Positions 53,258 to 64,000 of a stretch of DNA of 64,000 bases are shown here, one piece after another. The translations under genes and the position numbers were made by a program. The stretch is from Macrostomum hystrix. Taxonomy: Eukaryota > Platyhelminthes > Macrostomidae. The stretch covers positions 2,868,501 to 2,932,500 of the forward strand of contig CATNEN010000010.1 in NCBI GenBank assembly GCA_950097015.1, in the 5' to 3' direction. The notes under the pieces are model-generated. The model saw only the letters and a program-made list of their open reading frames with translations, was not told the DNA's origin and made no database searches. The number at the start of each line of letters is the position of its first letter. The first letter of the stretch is position 1.

Positions 53258-53668
53258 ACTTTTCAACACCCCCTGCCTCTTCGCTACCCCTTGCCTCTTC
53301 GCCCCCCTATGCCTCTTCGCCACCCCTTGCCTCTTCGCCACCCCTTGCCATTTCGCCACCCCATGCCTCTTCGCCACCCCTTGCCTCTTCGCCACCCCTT
53401 GCCTCTTCGCCACCCCTTGCCATTTCGCCACCCCATGCCTCTTCGCCACCCCTTGCCTCTTCAGCACCCCCTGCCTCTTCGCCACCCTTGCCTCTTCGCC
53501 ACCCCTTGCCTCTTCGCCACCCCTTGCCTCTTCGCCACCCCTTGCCATTTCGCCACCCCTTGCCATTTCGCCACCCCATGCCTCTTCGCCACCCCTTGCC
53601 TCTTCAGCACCCCCTGCCTCTTCGCTACCCCTTGCCTCTTCAGCACCCCCTGCCTTTTCGCTCGCCTG
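53258..53668. repeat. 18-bp minisatellite
   Basis: Unit CCTCTTCGCCACCCCTTG, about 22 copies with CATTT and CAGCA variants. All frames are open; not considered coding. Confidence 0.92.
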
Positions 53669-54345
53669 TCAAGGATGATGACACCGCTGATTGAAGACTC
53701 CCCTATACTGTAGAATAACAGGAGACTTTCGTCATCAAAGGCTTAAATAGGAATTTGAAACGTAAACTTAGTAGATTAGACTGGACTGTGCTCATTGCTT
53801 TTCTTGTCTTTAGAACGCTTGCTTTTAATGACTTCTCAATCTCACATACCATTCTCTCCTCTTTCACTCAAACCCTTCTTCGTTCTCGCTTGGAACTTTA
53901 AGCGCATTAATACTGCTTCCCTGAGTTGAGAGTCAGCCATGGGAAAATGGCAGTCCTTCGACTTTGACTCCCAAGGAACCCCTGAATTGCTTGCTTAACC
54001 GCGGATAGCAACTCAAGCTGAGCTGATTCTAAGCTACGGCAGAAAGCAACATCAGAAATTGTCCATTTTGTTTGTTCTTGCTTATATAGCAACGGCAATC
54101 GTGTGTGCATTGTGTGGGACAGTGTGCGGGCCCTAACTTCATTAATTAGGGTCGGCGACAGACTAAGACGATCTAAAAGGCAAGCGGATTATCTGCTCTC
54201 CGCTTTTCTTCTAGTTAAGCCCTCAATCTCGGGAATTTTATTGTTAGGGGCGTGTGTTAGAGGACTTGCCCTAGCAACTGGTTTTTATAGAACTAAGCAG
54301 CGAGAAAAGTGCCAAGACACAAGCTAAAACACGAAAACACAGACT
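53669..54345. other. Spacer, nothing recognised
   Basis: Short chance frames only. Confidence 0.45.
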
Positions 54346-54716
54346 TTTACCCTCAGACCGCCATTTCCTCAGACCGCCATTTTCCCAGACCGCCATTTCC
54401 TCAGACCGCCATTTCCTCAGACCGCCATTTCCTCAGACCGCCATTTCCTCAGACCGCCGTTTCCTCAGACCGCCATTTCCCCAGACCGCCATTTCCTCAG
54501 ACCGCCATTTCCTCAGACCGCCATTTCCTCAGACCGCCATTTCCTCAGACCGCCGTTTCCTCAGACCGCCATTTCCCCAGACCGCCATTTCCTCAGACCG
54601 CCATTTCCTCAGACCGCCGTTTCCTCAGACCGCCATTTCCTCAGACCGCCATTTCCCCAGACCGCCATTTCCTCAGACCGCCATTTCCTCAGACCGCCGT
54701 TTCCTCAGACCGTCAT
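54346..54716. repeat. 16-bp minisatellite
   Basis: Unit TCAGACCGCCATTTCC, about 23 copies with CCCAG and CCGTT variants in a repeating higher-order order. Confidence 0.92.
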
Positions 54717-55254
54717 CCTTCACACTGGCATATCGCTGTGCCTCGGACACAGTTATCATCCATGTTTTCAGGCCAGATGTGTCGAAAATTTTTCCGAATC
54801 AATTTCTGCCCTAAGTGACAAAATTCTGGGCAGGTTATTTCATATCAAAGTTGATCGGAGGTGGAAGGGTGTCCCTTCTCAAACTCCCCGCCCCATTATC
54901 GCTCAGGGCTAAAGTCGTGGCCAAGAACGCATTTTCACTGCGCTCTGATTTTTAATGCGATGCATTTTTAATGCATTTTTCAGTCGAAAAAATCGATAGA
55001 ATGATTTGTGCCGCGGTCAGAATATGACACCAACCCGGGTGTTAGGCCCGGAGCTAGGCGCGTCTCCCCCTACCCGCGTCCGTATCGAACTCACCGGACT
55101 CACTCGCTGTTTCCATCGCGAACGCCGCATCCACTGTGAAGCAAATGGAAATTGACAATATTTGTTCTCAAAATTCTGGTCAATCAATTTTTATTTGATC
55201 TGAGATTCTTGTAAAAAATATATTCGAATTTAGGGATTAAAACAGGTGGGACAT
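54717..55254. other. Spacer, nothing recognised
   Basis: No frame or element end supported. Confidence 0.45.
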
Positions 55255-55720
55255 ACAGAGGAACTAATGTGCGATGTAGGAAGCAGATTAGTTGTAGGGA
55301 GAAAGGTGAGATGTAGGGAGGAAGATCTGATGTAGGGAGGAAGGTCTGATGTAGGGAGAATGGTGAGATGTAGGGAGGAAGGTGAGATGTAGGGAGGAAG
55401 ATCTGATGTAGGGAGGAAGGTCTGATGTAGGGAGAATGGTGAGATGTAGGGAGGAAGGTGAGATGTAGGGAGGAAGGTGAGATGTAGGGAGGAAGGTGAG
55501 ATGTAGGGAGAAAGGTCTGATGTAGGGAGGAAGGTCTGATGTAGGGAGGAAGGTCTGATGTAGGGAGGAAGGTGAGATGTAGGGAGGAAGGTGTGATGTA
55601 GGGAGGAAGGTATGATGTAGGGAGGAAAGTAAGATGTGGGAAAATTGAGGTGATATGTAGGACGAAAGAAGGTGGGATCTAGGGAGGAAGAAGGGTGGGA
55701 TGTAGTTTGGAGGAAAGGTG
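55255..55720. repeat. 19-bp polypurine minisatellite
   Basis: Unit GATGTAGGGAGGAAGGTGA with CT/GA variants, about 20 copies, then more degenerate. Strong purine bias on the plus strand. Confidence 0.9.
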
Positions 55721-56535
55721 AGATGTAGGGACTCAGAAAGGCTAAGGCAGGACGGGACAAGCAGGAGGGAGCCATGGAGAGGTTCCGAACTGCACTGGGA
55801 ACTTGCGGAATGCGATCAAGAGTCGCCAGGCTGTCCCGTAGTTTCGTCCGACCCCAGGGGAATTTTCGGAGGCGCTGCGCTGCGCCAGAGGCGGAATCAT
55901 CTCGTCCACCTCCCCATTACTTTTTTTGCCATGCAGTTTCATTATTCCCATCGCCTCGGCCTCCTCCCATCTGCTTCCTGACTCCCAACTCCCCGTTGTC
56001 TTTGCTCCCCATTGGCACAACTCCGCCTGCTCGGAGCAGTATCGCCCAGTTACTGACTGGGATAGATAAACTCGTTGCGGCCGGTGTCATTACACGGTTT
56101 GGTTGGCATTCTCTCGGCGGGATATCGACTCGGATCTTGGCTTCTGTAGACTTCTCAAGCTTGTCAGCCCTGCTCAGCTCATTTTTTATCGGGCTTTGCC
56201 TGACTCTCTGGGTACTCAGCCGGATGCTGCTGCTGCTGCTGAGCTGTATTGGCAGAAGTGTAAAAAACGTGCAAAACACAGCGCAGAGCTATTTTTCCTC
56301 ATCCAACATTTGAATAAAAGAGGACTGGCAACTGTGTGCAACATCTTTTTTTAGTCTTCCGTTTCAGCGGTTTCACGGCTCACAGCGGCTTCTGGATGCT
56401 GCTTTTTAAAAGGAATCATTGCTTGAAACACTGTACAAAAACTAGAAAACTAAATGAGGCGGTCAGAAAATCAGCACACCCCCTTAGAGGATTTTCGCGA
56501 TTAACTATACGTTACACTGGCTAGATTAGCAGCTA
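55721..56535. other. Spacer, no supported gene
   Basis: A 179-codon plus-strand frame (55774-56313) has no recognisable domain and no splice context. A (CTG)n tract lies at about 56226-56240. Confidence 0.4.
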
Positions 56536-57722
56536 GAATTGCAGGTGGTACACAGCAGCTAGAATTGCAGATGGAACAGCAGCTAGAATTGCAGATGGTA
56601 CAGCAGCTAGAATTGCAGATGGAACAGCAGCTAGAATTGCAGATGGTACAGCAGCTAGAATTGCAGGTGGTACAGCAGCTAGAATTGCAGGTGGTACACA
56701 GCAGCTAGAATTGCAGATGGAACAGCAGCTAGAATTGCAGATGGAACAGCAGCTAGAATTGCAGATGGAACAGCAGCTAGAATTGCAGATGGAACAGCAG
56801 CTAGAATTGCAGATGGAACAGCAGCTAGAATTGCAGATGGAACAGCAGCTAGAATTGCAGATGGAACAGCAGCTAGAATTGCAGATGGAACACAGCAGCT
56901 AGAATTGCAGATGGAACAGCAGCTAGAATTGCAGATGGAACAGCAGCTAGAATTGCAGATGGAACAGCAGCTAGAATTGCAGATGGAACAGCAGCTAGAA
57001 TTGCAGATGGTACAGCAGCTAGAATTGCAGATGGAACAGCAGCTAGAATTGCAGATGGAACAGCAGCTAGAATTGCAGATGGAACAGCAGCTAGAATTGC
57101 AGATGGAACAGCAGCTAGAATTGCAGATGGAACAGCAGCTAGAATTGCAGATGGAACAGCAGCTAGAATTGCAGATGGAACAGCAGCTAGAATTGCAGAT
57201 GGAACAGCAGCTAGAATTGCAGATGGAACAGCAGCTAGAATTGCAGATGGAACAGCAGCTAGAATTGCAGATGGAACAGCAGCTAGAATTGCAGATGGAA
57301 CAGCAGCTAGAATTGCAGGTGGTACAGCAGCTAGAATTGCAGGTGGTACACAGCAGCTAGAATTGCAGATGGAACAGCAGCTAGAATTGCAGATGGAACA
57401 GCAGCTAGAATTGCAGATGGAACAGCAGCTAGAATTGCAGATGGAACAGCAGCTAGAATTGCAGATGGAACAGCAGCTAGAATTGCAGATGGAACAGCAG
57501 CTAGAATTGCAGATGGAACAGCAGCTAGAATTGCAGATGGAACAGCAGCTAGAATTGCAGATGGAACAGCAGCTAGAATTGCAGATGGAACAGCAGCTAG
57601 AATTGCAGATGGAACACAGCAGCTAGAATTGCAGATGGAACAGCAGCTAGAATTGCAGATGGAACAGCAGCTAGAATTGCAGATGGAACAGCAGCTAGAA
57701 TTGCAGATGGAACAGCAGCTAA
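56536..57722. repeat. 24-bp minisatellite, about 49 copies
   Basis: Unit AGCAGCTAGAATTGCAGATGGAAC, very homogeneous, with GGTGGTAC variants near the left end and at ~57315-57350. Open frames reading MEQQLELQ are a by-product of the period. Confidence 0.95.
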
Positions 57723-58135
57723 CATTATATATGTAAAGCCATGAACTGTTTACTTTCTCCGAATTGTGATATCTCGGCCTCGCATTGTACTTCGCATTGG
57801 CCTCCTGGCCTAATGCGCCAATTGCATGACTGTGATGGAAAACGCGAGATGTATAGATTAGGAAATAAAAGAAGAAAAATGAGAAAATGTTTCGAGCTGC
57901 CCTGTTCGCGGCCGCAATTCTATCTGCAGTCACGCCACCAAGAAGACAAAGGGTTGCACAGAGAGGCACATGTGGCCAGCATCTTTGAGCTTTTTTCAAA
58001 ACCTCTGCTTTGATTCTTTTCGAATGAGCATGAGGATTGCTGCTTTCACTTACGAGTAACTGACCAGCTAATAATAATGATACTTCTCTATTGCTACTGC
58101 AGTTCCTTCTCAAGCTCTTTCGTCACTGCGCAACA
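57723..58135. other. Spacer upstream of the last gene
   Basis: An ATG at 58077 opens a hydrophobic stretch (MILLYCYCSSFSSSFVTAQ) that could be a signal peptide of the downstream gene, but no clean splice to it was found. Confidence 0.3.
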
Positions 58136-58139
58136 TTAC

Positions 58140-58530
58140 TCTCGCCTGTTTCCCATCTACCTTCCTCTCACCTGTCTCCCGCCTCTACCTTCCTCTCACC
58201 TGTCTCCCATCTCCACCTGCCTCTCACCTGTCTCCCATCTCCACCTTCCTCTCACCTGTCTCCCATCTCCACCTGCCTCTCACCTGTCTCCCATCTCCAC
58301 CTGCCTCTCACCTGTCTCCCATCTCCACCTTCCTCTCACCTGTCTCCCATCTCCACCTGCCTCTCACCTGTCTCCCATCTCCACCTTCCTCTCACCTGTC
58401 TCCCATCTCCACCTGCCTCTCACCTGTCTCCCATCTCCACCTTCCTCTCACCTGTCTCCCATCTCCACCTTCCTCTCACCTGTCTCCCATCTCCACCTGC
58501 CTCTCACCTGTCTCCCGTCTCTACCTGCCA
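58140..58530. repeat. 28-bp minisatellite
   Basis: Unit CTCACCTGTCTCCCATCTCC plus ACCTTCCT or ACCTGCCT, about 13 copies. It ends just before the acceptor at 58543. Confidence 0.92.
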
Positions 58531-58543
58531 ATCAGCCCACCAG

Positions 58544-61500
58544 TCGGCGGCGGTGCAGGCCGATCAGCCGCGCGTCCAGAGCCGACAACCGCCGGCCGGA
58601 TGCGACTTCCCCGAAGCTCTTCGCCGACACGGGCCGTGGGCGTTTCAGCACCACCTTGCCAGGGACTCGGCCACTGGGGAGCGCCTGCAGCCGCCTGCCG
58701 ACGAGTTGCGCTATGCTCTGGCCAGCGTTTCCATGGCAACCGGACGGCCGGAGCATCCGCTGGGCCGGCTGAACATTCACCGCCGTCTGGTCCTGCCCAG
58801 CGGCGACCAACGCGGCGGTTACCGCGAATCAGCGCCAGACGAGCCGCAGGAGGCGCTGGAGTGCCTGGAGATGGCGGCGACCAATCAGAGGCGGACGGAG
58901 ACCTTCCTGACTGCGCACTACCACTCGGACAGGTGGGATTTCAGCCCTTATTGCTGTCTAGTGTCCAGCTTTTATCCAACCATAAGTAGCCTATATCCGA
59001 CCACATCTTGTCCTTATCCAGCCATATAAGCCTTTATCCAACCATATATTGCCCTTATCCAGCCATATATTGTCTTTATCCAACCATAAGTAACCTTTAT
59101 CCAACAATATCAAGCCTTTATCCAACCTTATCTAGACTTTATCCAACCATATATAGCCCTTATTCAACCATATCAAGCCTTTATCCAACATTATCTAGCC
59201 ATTATTCAACCTTGAAAGATTCCATAACCTTGGCAAATTCTGATTGGCTGGCCTGTCTCTAGCCTGACTCTGCTAGCCACACCCCAACCACCTTGCAGAG
59301 GCACGCAGCAGCTGTCCGGCTACCTGTGCGTCACCTTCGAAGCCAAAACCGACGAACGCACCAGGGCTGTGTTCGCTATCACCGTGTACTTTGGTAATTC
59401 AGTCACCTGAACTCTGAACTGCGAGCCCCCTGTGACGTCACTCACCGCTCTCGATCCGCCGAACATTTCAGGCCAGGTGGAGCCGCACCGATTTCCAGTT
59501 GCGAATTGTCCGGTGGGGGAGCTCAGCGACAAATGGGCCTGGATTCGTGAGCTGGGGCCGCATATTTACCTTCTACAGAAATAACATTGCTATCTCACAT
59601 CTTACCTGAAAATATGAAACACTAATAATTTAGCCGAACCGAAAACAGCAAACTTCCGCGACCTTTCGTGTCCGTTCACCTTCTCCTACCGGGCCGTCCT
59701 GGACTGGATCGACGCCAGGGACCGGACCCACCCGCGTCCCGTTGTGAGTGCCATACGGACAATTTTTTATTTCCACGGCTGAAACTCACCCACCCCACCT
59801 CCGCTACCCCCACCCCAACTCGGCTAACCCCCGCCCCAGCACCGCTTTCCCCCGCCCCACCTCCGCTAACCCCAACCACAACCACACTAACCCCAACCCC
59901 AACTCCGCTAACCCCAACCCCAACTCCACCAACCCCCACCACAACTGCGCAGAACCTGCGATCCGGCCTGGGCACCGTGCAGGAGAACACCTTCACCCTG
60001 GTGCAGAGTCAGTGCGTCCGTGGCACCGGCATGAGCTGGCTGTTCTACAACGTGCCTCCCGGCTCGCTGCTGCGGGTAGCTCCGCTCTCACTGCTCGCCA
60101 GCCTGCCGAAACAGGATTCGATTCGTGAGTTCCCACTGTCAGGCATCTTAATTGATTAGGGCTTTAGACCTGATAAAGGCGTCATTTCTTTATAGAACCG
60201 AATTTCTCCCCTAATGATGTGCCGAAAATGGCCGCTATTTCAGAAGCCTCAATTAATTAGTCCCAAACAGACTCCCCAGTAGGAGTGAGGTCCCATCCAT
60301 CCTCCGCCTCTTGGCTGTCGAGTCTGCACTTGAGATTTCGCCTAATCACCAGCTTGAGGTGATGCGGGGGCGGTGAGGTGGCGGCTTTAATCGCTTTCAA
60401 TTTGCAGAGCAGCTGAAGCTGACTTTTGATGACGGCTGCAGGGCTCTTAAGGCTGAAGCATTTAATCTGGGCGCTCATAAAGTTGGAAGTGTCCCGTAAA
60501 ACTGAAGCCGCCGAACAATTCTCACTTATCATTCCTTCCGTCTTTTAGAAAATATTCTTTCAGAAAATTGAGAACTAAAATAATTAATTTCCGAATAGAT
60601 AAGAATCTTAATTGTCATATATCTTTCATCCATCATACGATATCGGCTGCGATTCGAAATAGTATTTTTGCTGCTTTTATGCTGCGATATTTGATATACG
60701 GCTATATTGATCAGAGCGATTCTCACTTTAGTTCCTGCTGCGATTCTCGCTATGGTTCCTGCTGCGATTCTCGCTATGGTTCCTGCTGCGATTCTCGCTA
60801 TGGTTCCTGCTGCGATTCTCGCTATGGTTCCTGCTGCGATTCTCGCTATGGTTCCTGCTGCGATTCTCGCTATGGTTCCTGCTGCGATTCTATATCTTCG
60901 GCTTCGGTTCTAGCTGCGATTCTATAGCTTCGGCTTCGGTTCTAGCTGCGATTCTATAGCTTCGGTTCCTGCTGCGATTCTATAGCTTTCGTTCCTTTTG
61001 CAATTCTATAGCTTCAGTTCCTGCTGCGATTCTATAGCTTCAGTTCCTACTGCGATTCTATAGCTTCAGTTCCTGCTGCGATTCTATAGCTTCAGTTCCT
61101 ACTGCGATTCTATAGCTTCAGTTCCTGCTGCGATTCTATAGCTTCAGTTCCTGCTGCGATTCTATAGCTTCAGTTCCTACTGCGATTCTATAGCTTCAGT
61201 TCCTGCTGCGATTCTATAGCTTCAGTTCCTGCTGCGATTCTATAGCTTCAGTTCCTGCTGCGATTCTATAGCTTCAGTTCCTGCTGCGATTCTATAGCTT
61301 CAGTTCCTGCTGCGATTCTAGCTACGCTTCTACGCTCGTACTAGTCTATGGCATTCATAAAATACTGCTTGGTCCAGGTTTTGCACTTTTAAGTCGAGTC
61401 GAGTCCAGCTGACTCTCCTTGTTCTGCGACTGGTTCTTCGTTTCACTTTCTGCCGCCCCAGGCTGGCTGAGCTGCTCATTTTGTGGCCTCAGAATATTGC

Positions 61501-64000
61501 TACAATATCCCATGGCGTGAGTGGCCGCAGTCACCAGCAGGTCACACTGGGTCCTCTTCCTTGCGCTCCCAGAAATCAGTGCGATTTTTTATTTCATGTA
61601 AAATTCGGCCACTCACGGCTGAAGTGGATGCTTGAACGCATAAAATCTGTTGAAAGCGATGATTGAAGTAGTGAAAAAAAGAAGTATTATCTGTACTTGC
61701 TACTGCTAGTACTATACCTAGCTGAGTGGATAAAAGAAAAATAATTATTAATGAACTTAAAAAATGTCCACAGAGGTGGACATGAGGTGCGCCGGCTCCT
61801 GGATCAAGCACAATGGCTCGCTGATGTATCACTTCACACTGCTGTACAACCCACTGCTGCCAATGTCTATATATACTCTGGTAAGGGCGAGATGAGATGA
61901 GACGGGACTGGTTGGGGAGGGATGGGACTGGTTGGGAAGGGATGGGACTGGTTGGGGTGGGATGGGACTGGTTGGGGAGGGATGGGACTGGTTGGGGAGG
62001 GATGGGACTGTTTGGGGAGGGATGCGACTGATTGGGGTGGGATGCGACTGCTTGGGGAGGGATGGGACTGGTTGGGGAGGGATGGGACTGTTTGGAGAGG
62101 GATGGGACTGGTTGGAGTGGGATGGGACTGGTTGGGTGGGATGGGACTGGTTGGGAAGGGATGGGACTGGTTGGGGAGGGATGGGACTGGTTGGGGAGGG
62201 ATGGGACTGGTTGGGGAGGGATGGGACTGTTTGGGGAGGGATGCGACTGATTGGGGTGGGATGCGACTGCTTGGGGAGGGATGGGACTGGTTGGGGAGGG
62301 ATGGGACTGTTTGGAGAGGGATGGGACTGGTTGGAGTGGGATGGGACTGGTTGGGTGGGATGGGACTGGTTGGGGAGGGATGGGACTGTTTGGGGAGGGA
62401 TGGGACTGCTTGGAGTGGGATGGGACTGTTTGGGGAGGGATGGGACTGGTTGGAGTGGGATGGGACTGGTTGGGGTGGGATGGGACTGGTTGGGGTGGGA
62501 TGGGACTGGTTGGGGAGGGATGGGACTGGTTGGGGAGGGATGGGACTGGTTGGGGAGGGATGGGACTGGTTGGGGATGGGAGTGGAGTGAAGATGAGCAT
62601 ACAATCGGCTCTCCCATTCCAGTCATAATCCTGGGCCTTGCTCCTCACTCCGAAATCCCACCAGAGAATTCCCGCCCAGAGCTACGAGGATGATTCGGCG
62701 GACTACGCGGCGGAGTTTCCCTCAACAGGCGAGTTCCGCCGGCAGCGCGCGCAGCAGCAGCGGCACCAGTACCGGGAGGCCATGCTGTATGAGGGTGCGG
62801 CTGAGGTGCTGGCGACCGGCTGGCAGTCCGGCCTGCTGCCCGCCAGGGGCCACCTGCTCAGCCGGGACGAGGTGGGCCACGCCCGGTTCCGCCTCACCTA
62901 CAGGCGATCGCGTGAGAGCCCGATTGCTAGGCTTGATGGGATTTCAAGAATTGGTTATGGGATTTCACAGACTGACGATGGGATTTTACAGACTGACGAT
63001 GGGATTTTACAGACTGATGATGGGAGTTCCCAAATTTCTGATGGGATTTTCCAAATTTATGATGGGATTTTCCAAATTTATGATGGGATTTCCCAAATTT
63101 ATGATGGGATTTCCCAAATTTCTGATGGGATTTACGAAATTTCTGATGGGATTTCCCAAATTTATGAGGGGATTTCCTAAATTTATGATGGGATTTCCCA
63201 AATTTATGATGGGATTTCCCAAATTTATGATGGGATTTCACGGATTGATGATAAGATCATTCAGATTTTGGAGGGATTGCAAATATCGACAATGGGATTT
63301 TTCCAGTGGGCGACTGCGACAACCATATTCGCGGCTGCCTGTTCAGCGAGAGCGCCCACCTTGGCGCCTCCATGCAGCTGAGGGTTCGCAACTGTCGCTT
63401 GAACTCCGAGTACGGCGACAGCCCCTGCCAAAGTGAGAGAATTGTCGAGACTGGCGTCCCAAATTTTAATTTGACAGCCTACTTTTCCAACTACATGAAT
63501 ACAAGTTGTCCGTCCCCGATCCCCCTTAATGAACATTTGCCACCTCGTCCAGCCCCCAACCCCTTAAATGTACACTCGCTAGCCCCAACTCTCTACTCGT
63601 AAATGTACATTCGCAAGCCCCAACCCCCCAAATTTACGTTCGCCACATCGTCCAGAAAGACAGATCAATTCGATACTCACTACTAACAAGTCACTACTTC
63701 CACTCCGGTCAGCACCCTGGAGTACCTCCAGTTGCTCCTTCACTGAAGCCGTCACAGGCAGCTGGGTCCGGCCGGGCCGCGAAGGCGGCTCCGTGGACAT
63801 CGGTGTGCGGACAGCTGGTGCTGAGGATGGGCAGCGCCGCCGGTTGCAGCCGCTGCCGTGGCCGATGCCGGGGAGCGGCATGCCGGACTCGACAGCCAGC
63901 AGTTTGACCCTGCGGCGCTGGGCCAGCTCTGGCAGGACTCTCGGCGGCATAGTGCTGGACGACTGGCCGACCGCTGACGAGGAGGCGTTATTCACCTGCC
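58544..64000 (+). CDS. Multi-exon cysteine-patterned protein, 3' end outside the window
   Basis: Nine exons with GT-AG borders and matching phases: 58544-58932, 59299-59393, 59472-59546, 59634-59743, 59953-60124, 61774-61880, 62665-62911, 63307-63432, 63713 to beyond the window; over 530 residues. Blocks: AGCDFPEALRRHGPWAF, ALECLEMAATNQRRTETFL, GYLCVTFEAKTDERTRAVFA, VANCPVGELSDKWAW, LSCPFTFSYRAVLDW, MRCAGSWIKHNGSLMYHFTL, then CDNHIRGCLFSESA, and a final SCSFTEAVTGSWV that echoes the first block. The C-x-FP...W and L-x-C-x-G-x-W patterns recall the DUF7042-DUF7045 modules of invertebrate extracellular proteins; this is from memory and uncertain. Likely secreted or membrane-anchored. The true first exon (signal peptide) is not resolved. 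The coding DNA is GC-rich. Most longer introns carry minisatellites. Confidence 0.7.
58970..59215. repeat. Degenerate CCTTTATCCAACCATAT repeat in intron 1
   Basis: About 12 diverged units of 18-21 bp. Confidence 0.8.
59790..59945. repeat. 18-bp CCCCAACTCCGCTAAC-type repeat in intron 4
   Basis: About eight variable C-rich units. The array runs almost to the acceptor at 59952 and may double as its pyrimidine-rich tract. Confidence 0.8.
60725..60890. repeat. 24-bp minisatellite in intron 5
   Basis: Unit GGTTCCTGCTGCGATTCTCG plus CTAT, seven copies. It grades into the following 26-bp array, which shares CCTGCTGCGATTCT. Confidence 0.9.
60891..61320. repeat. 26-bp minisatellite in intron 5
   Basis: Unit CAGTTCCTGCTGCGATTCTA plus TAGCTT, about 16 copies. 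Confidence 0.9.
61893..62578. repeat. 21-bp G-rich minisatellite in intron 6
   Basis: Unit GATGGGACTGGTTGGGGAGG plus G, about 33 copies, starting some 12 bp after the splice donor. The sense strand of the transcript is G-rich. Confidence 0.95.
62935..63245. repeat. 21-bp minisatellite in intron 7
   Basis: Unit GATGGGATTTCCCAAATTTA plus T, about 14 copies, starting some 25 bp after the donor. Confidence 0.92.

Noticed and set aside
53168-54818. Repeat-derived frames (RHPLPL, SSDRHFPRPP types)
   Set aside because: Simple minisatellite translation without coding evidence.
55774-56313. 179-codon plus-strand frame
   Set aside because: No domain, atypical composition and overlapping open frames on both strands; not enough to call a gene.
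56711-57626. MEQQLELQ repeat proteins on the plus strand and the opposite-strand frame
   Set aside because: By-product of a homogeneous 24-bp minisatellite; no start context, flanking exons or domains.
61542-62693. Proline- and glycine-rich repeat ORFs on both strands
   Set aside because: Lie inside intron 6 of the supported gene and come from the 21-bp array.

Overview
This is a window of an animal (metazoan) nuclear genome, most likely an invertebrate. Evidence: spliced genes with GT-AG introns; a recognisable two-exon TMEM243 orthologue (plus strand, 48686-49606); tRNA-derived SINEs; and a dense mix of retroelements and DNA transposons. The species cannot be fixed from sequence alone. A lophotrochozoan or flatworm-like genome would fit the abundant minisatellites, but that is a guess. 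No bacterial operons, rRNA, intact tRNA genes or CRISPR arrays are visible.

1-12.6 kb is a graveyard of nested elements: a broken BEN-like reading frame; a Ty3/gypsy element on the minus strand split into gag (7222-8017) and protease-RT (2847-4624) by a transposase remnant with a neighbouring CIDE-N-like gene; an 83-bp perfect inverted repeat; a candidate LTR holding an array of small hairpins that nearly all share the loop AATAC; tandem repeats; and an intronless zinc finger plus PWWP-like frame.

12.6-32.9 kb holds two related CACTA/Plavaka-like DNA transposons lying end to end in the same orientation (12591-21339 and 21340-32883). Each carries, on the minus strand, a two-exon DDE-type transposase followed by a five-exon gene with a DUF4806-like domain. 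Intron phases are conserved wherever both copies could be read (three of the four introns). Both accessory genes carry coding minisatellites in exon 2, with unrelated units. Copy 1 is nearly intact. Copy 2 has a broken transposase, and its DUF4806 gene is interrupted by a full-length, intact non-LTR retrotransposon (22104-26277) flanked by a 19-bp target-site duplication.

33-45 kb holds a mariner remnant, a short non-autonomous LTR element whose only reading frame has an EH domain plus coiled coil (34084-36482), and, fused to it through a truncated LTR, a long gypsy element with an uninterrupted 2066-codon Gag-Pol frame (37746-43946). That frame has a cold-shock-like domain between the zinc knuckle and the protease.

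45-51 kb holds a Helitron 5' end with a helicase tail, a hAT MITE with an 8-bp duplication, a second MITE, TMEM243 with a SINE in its intron, and another SINE. From 51.5 kb to the end runs a series of unrelated minisatellites, one about every kilobase. The last 5.5 kb hold a multi-exon, probably secreted or membrane-anchored cysteine-patterned gene (58544 to beyond the window) whose longer introns each carry their own minisatellite.
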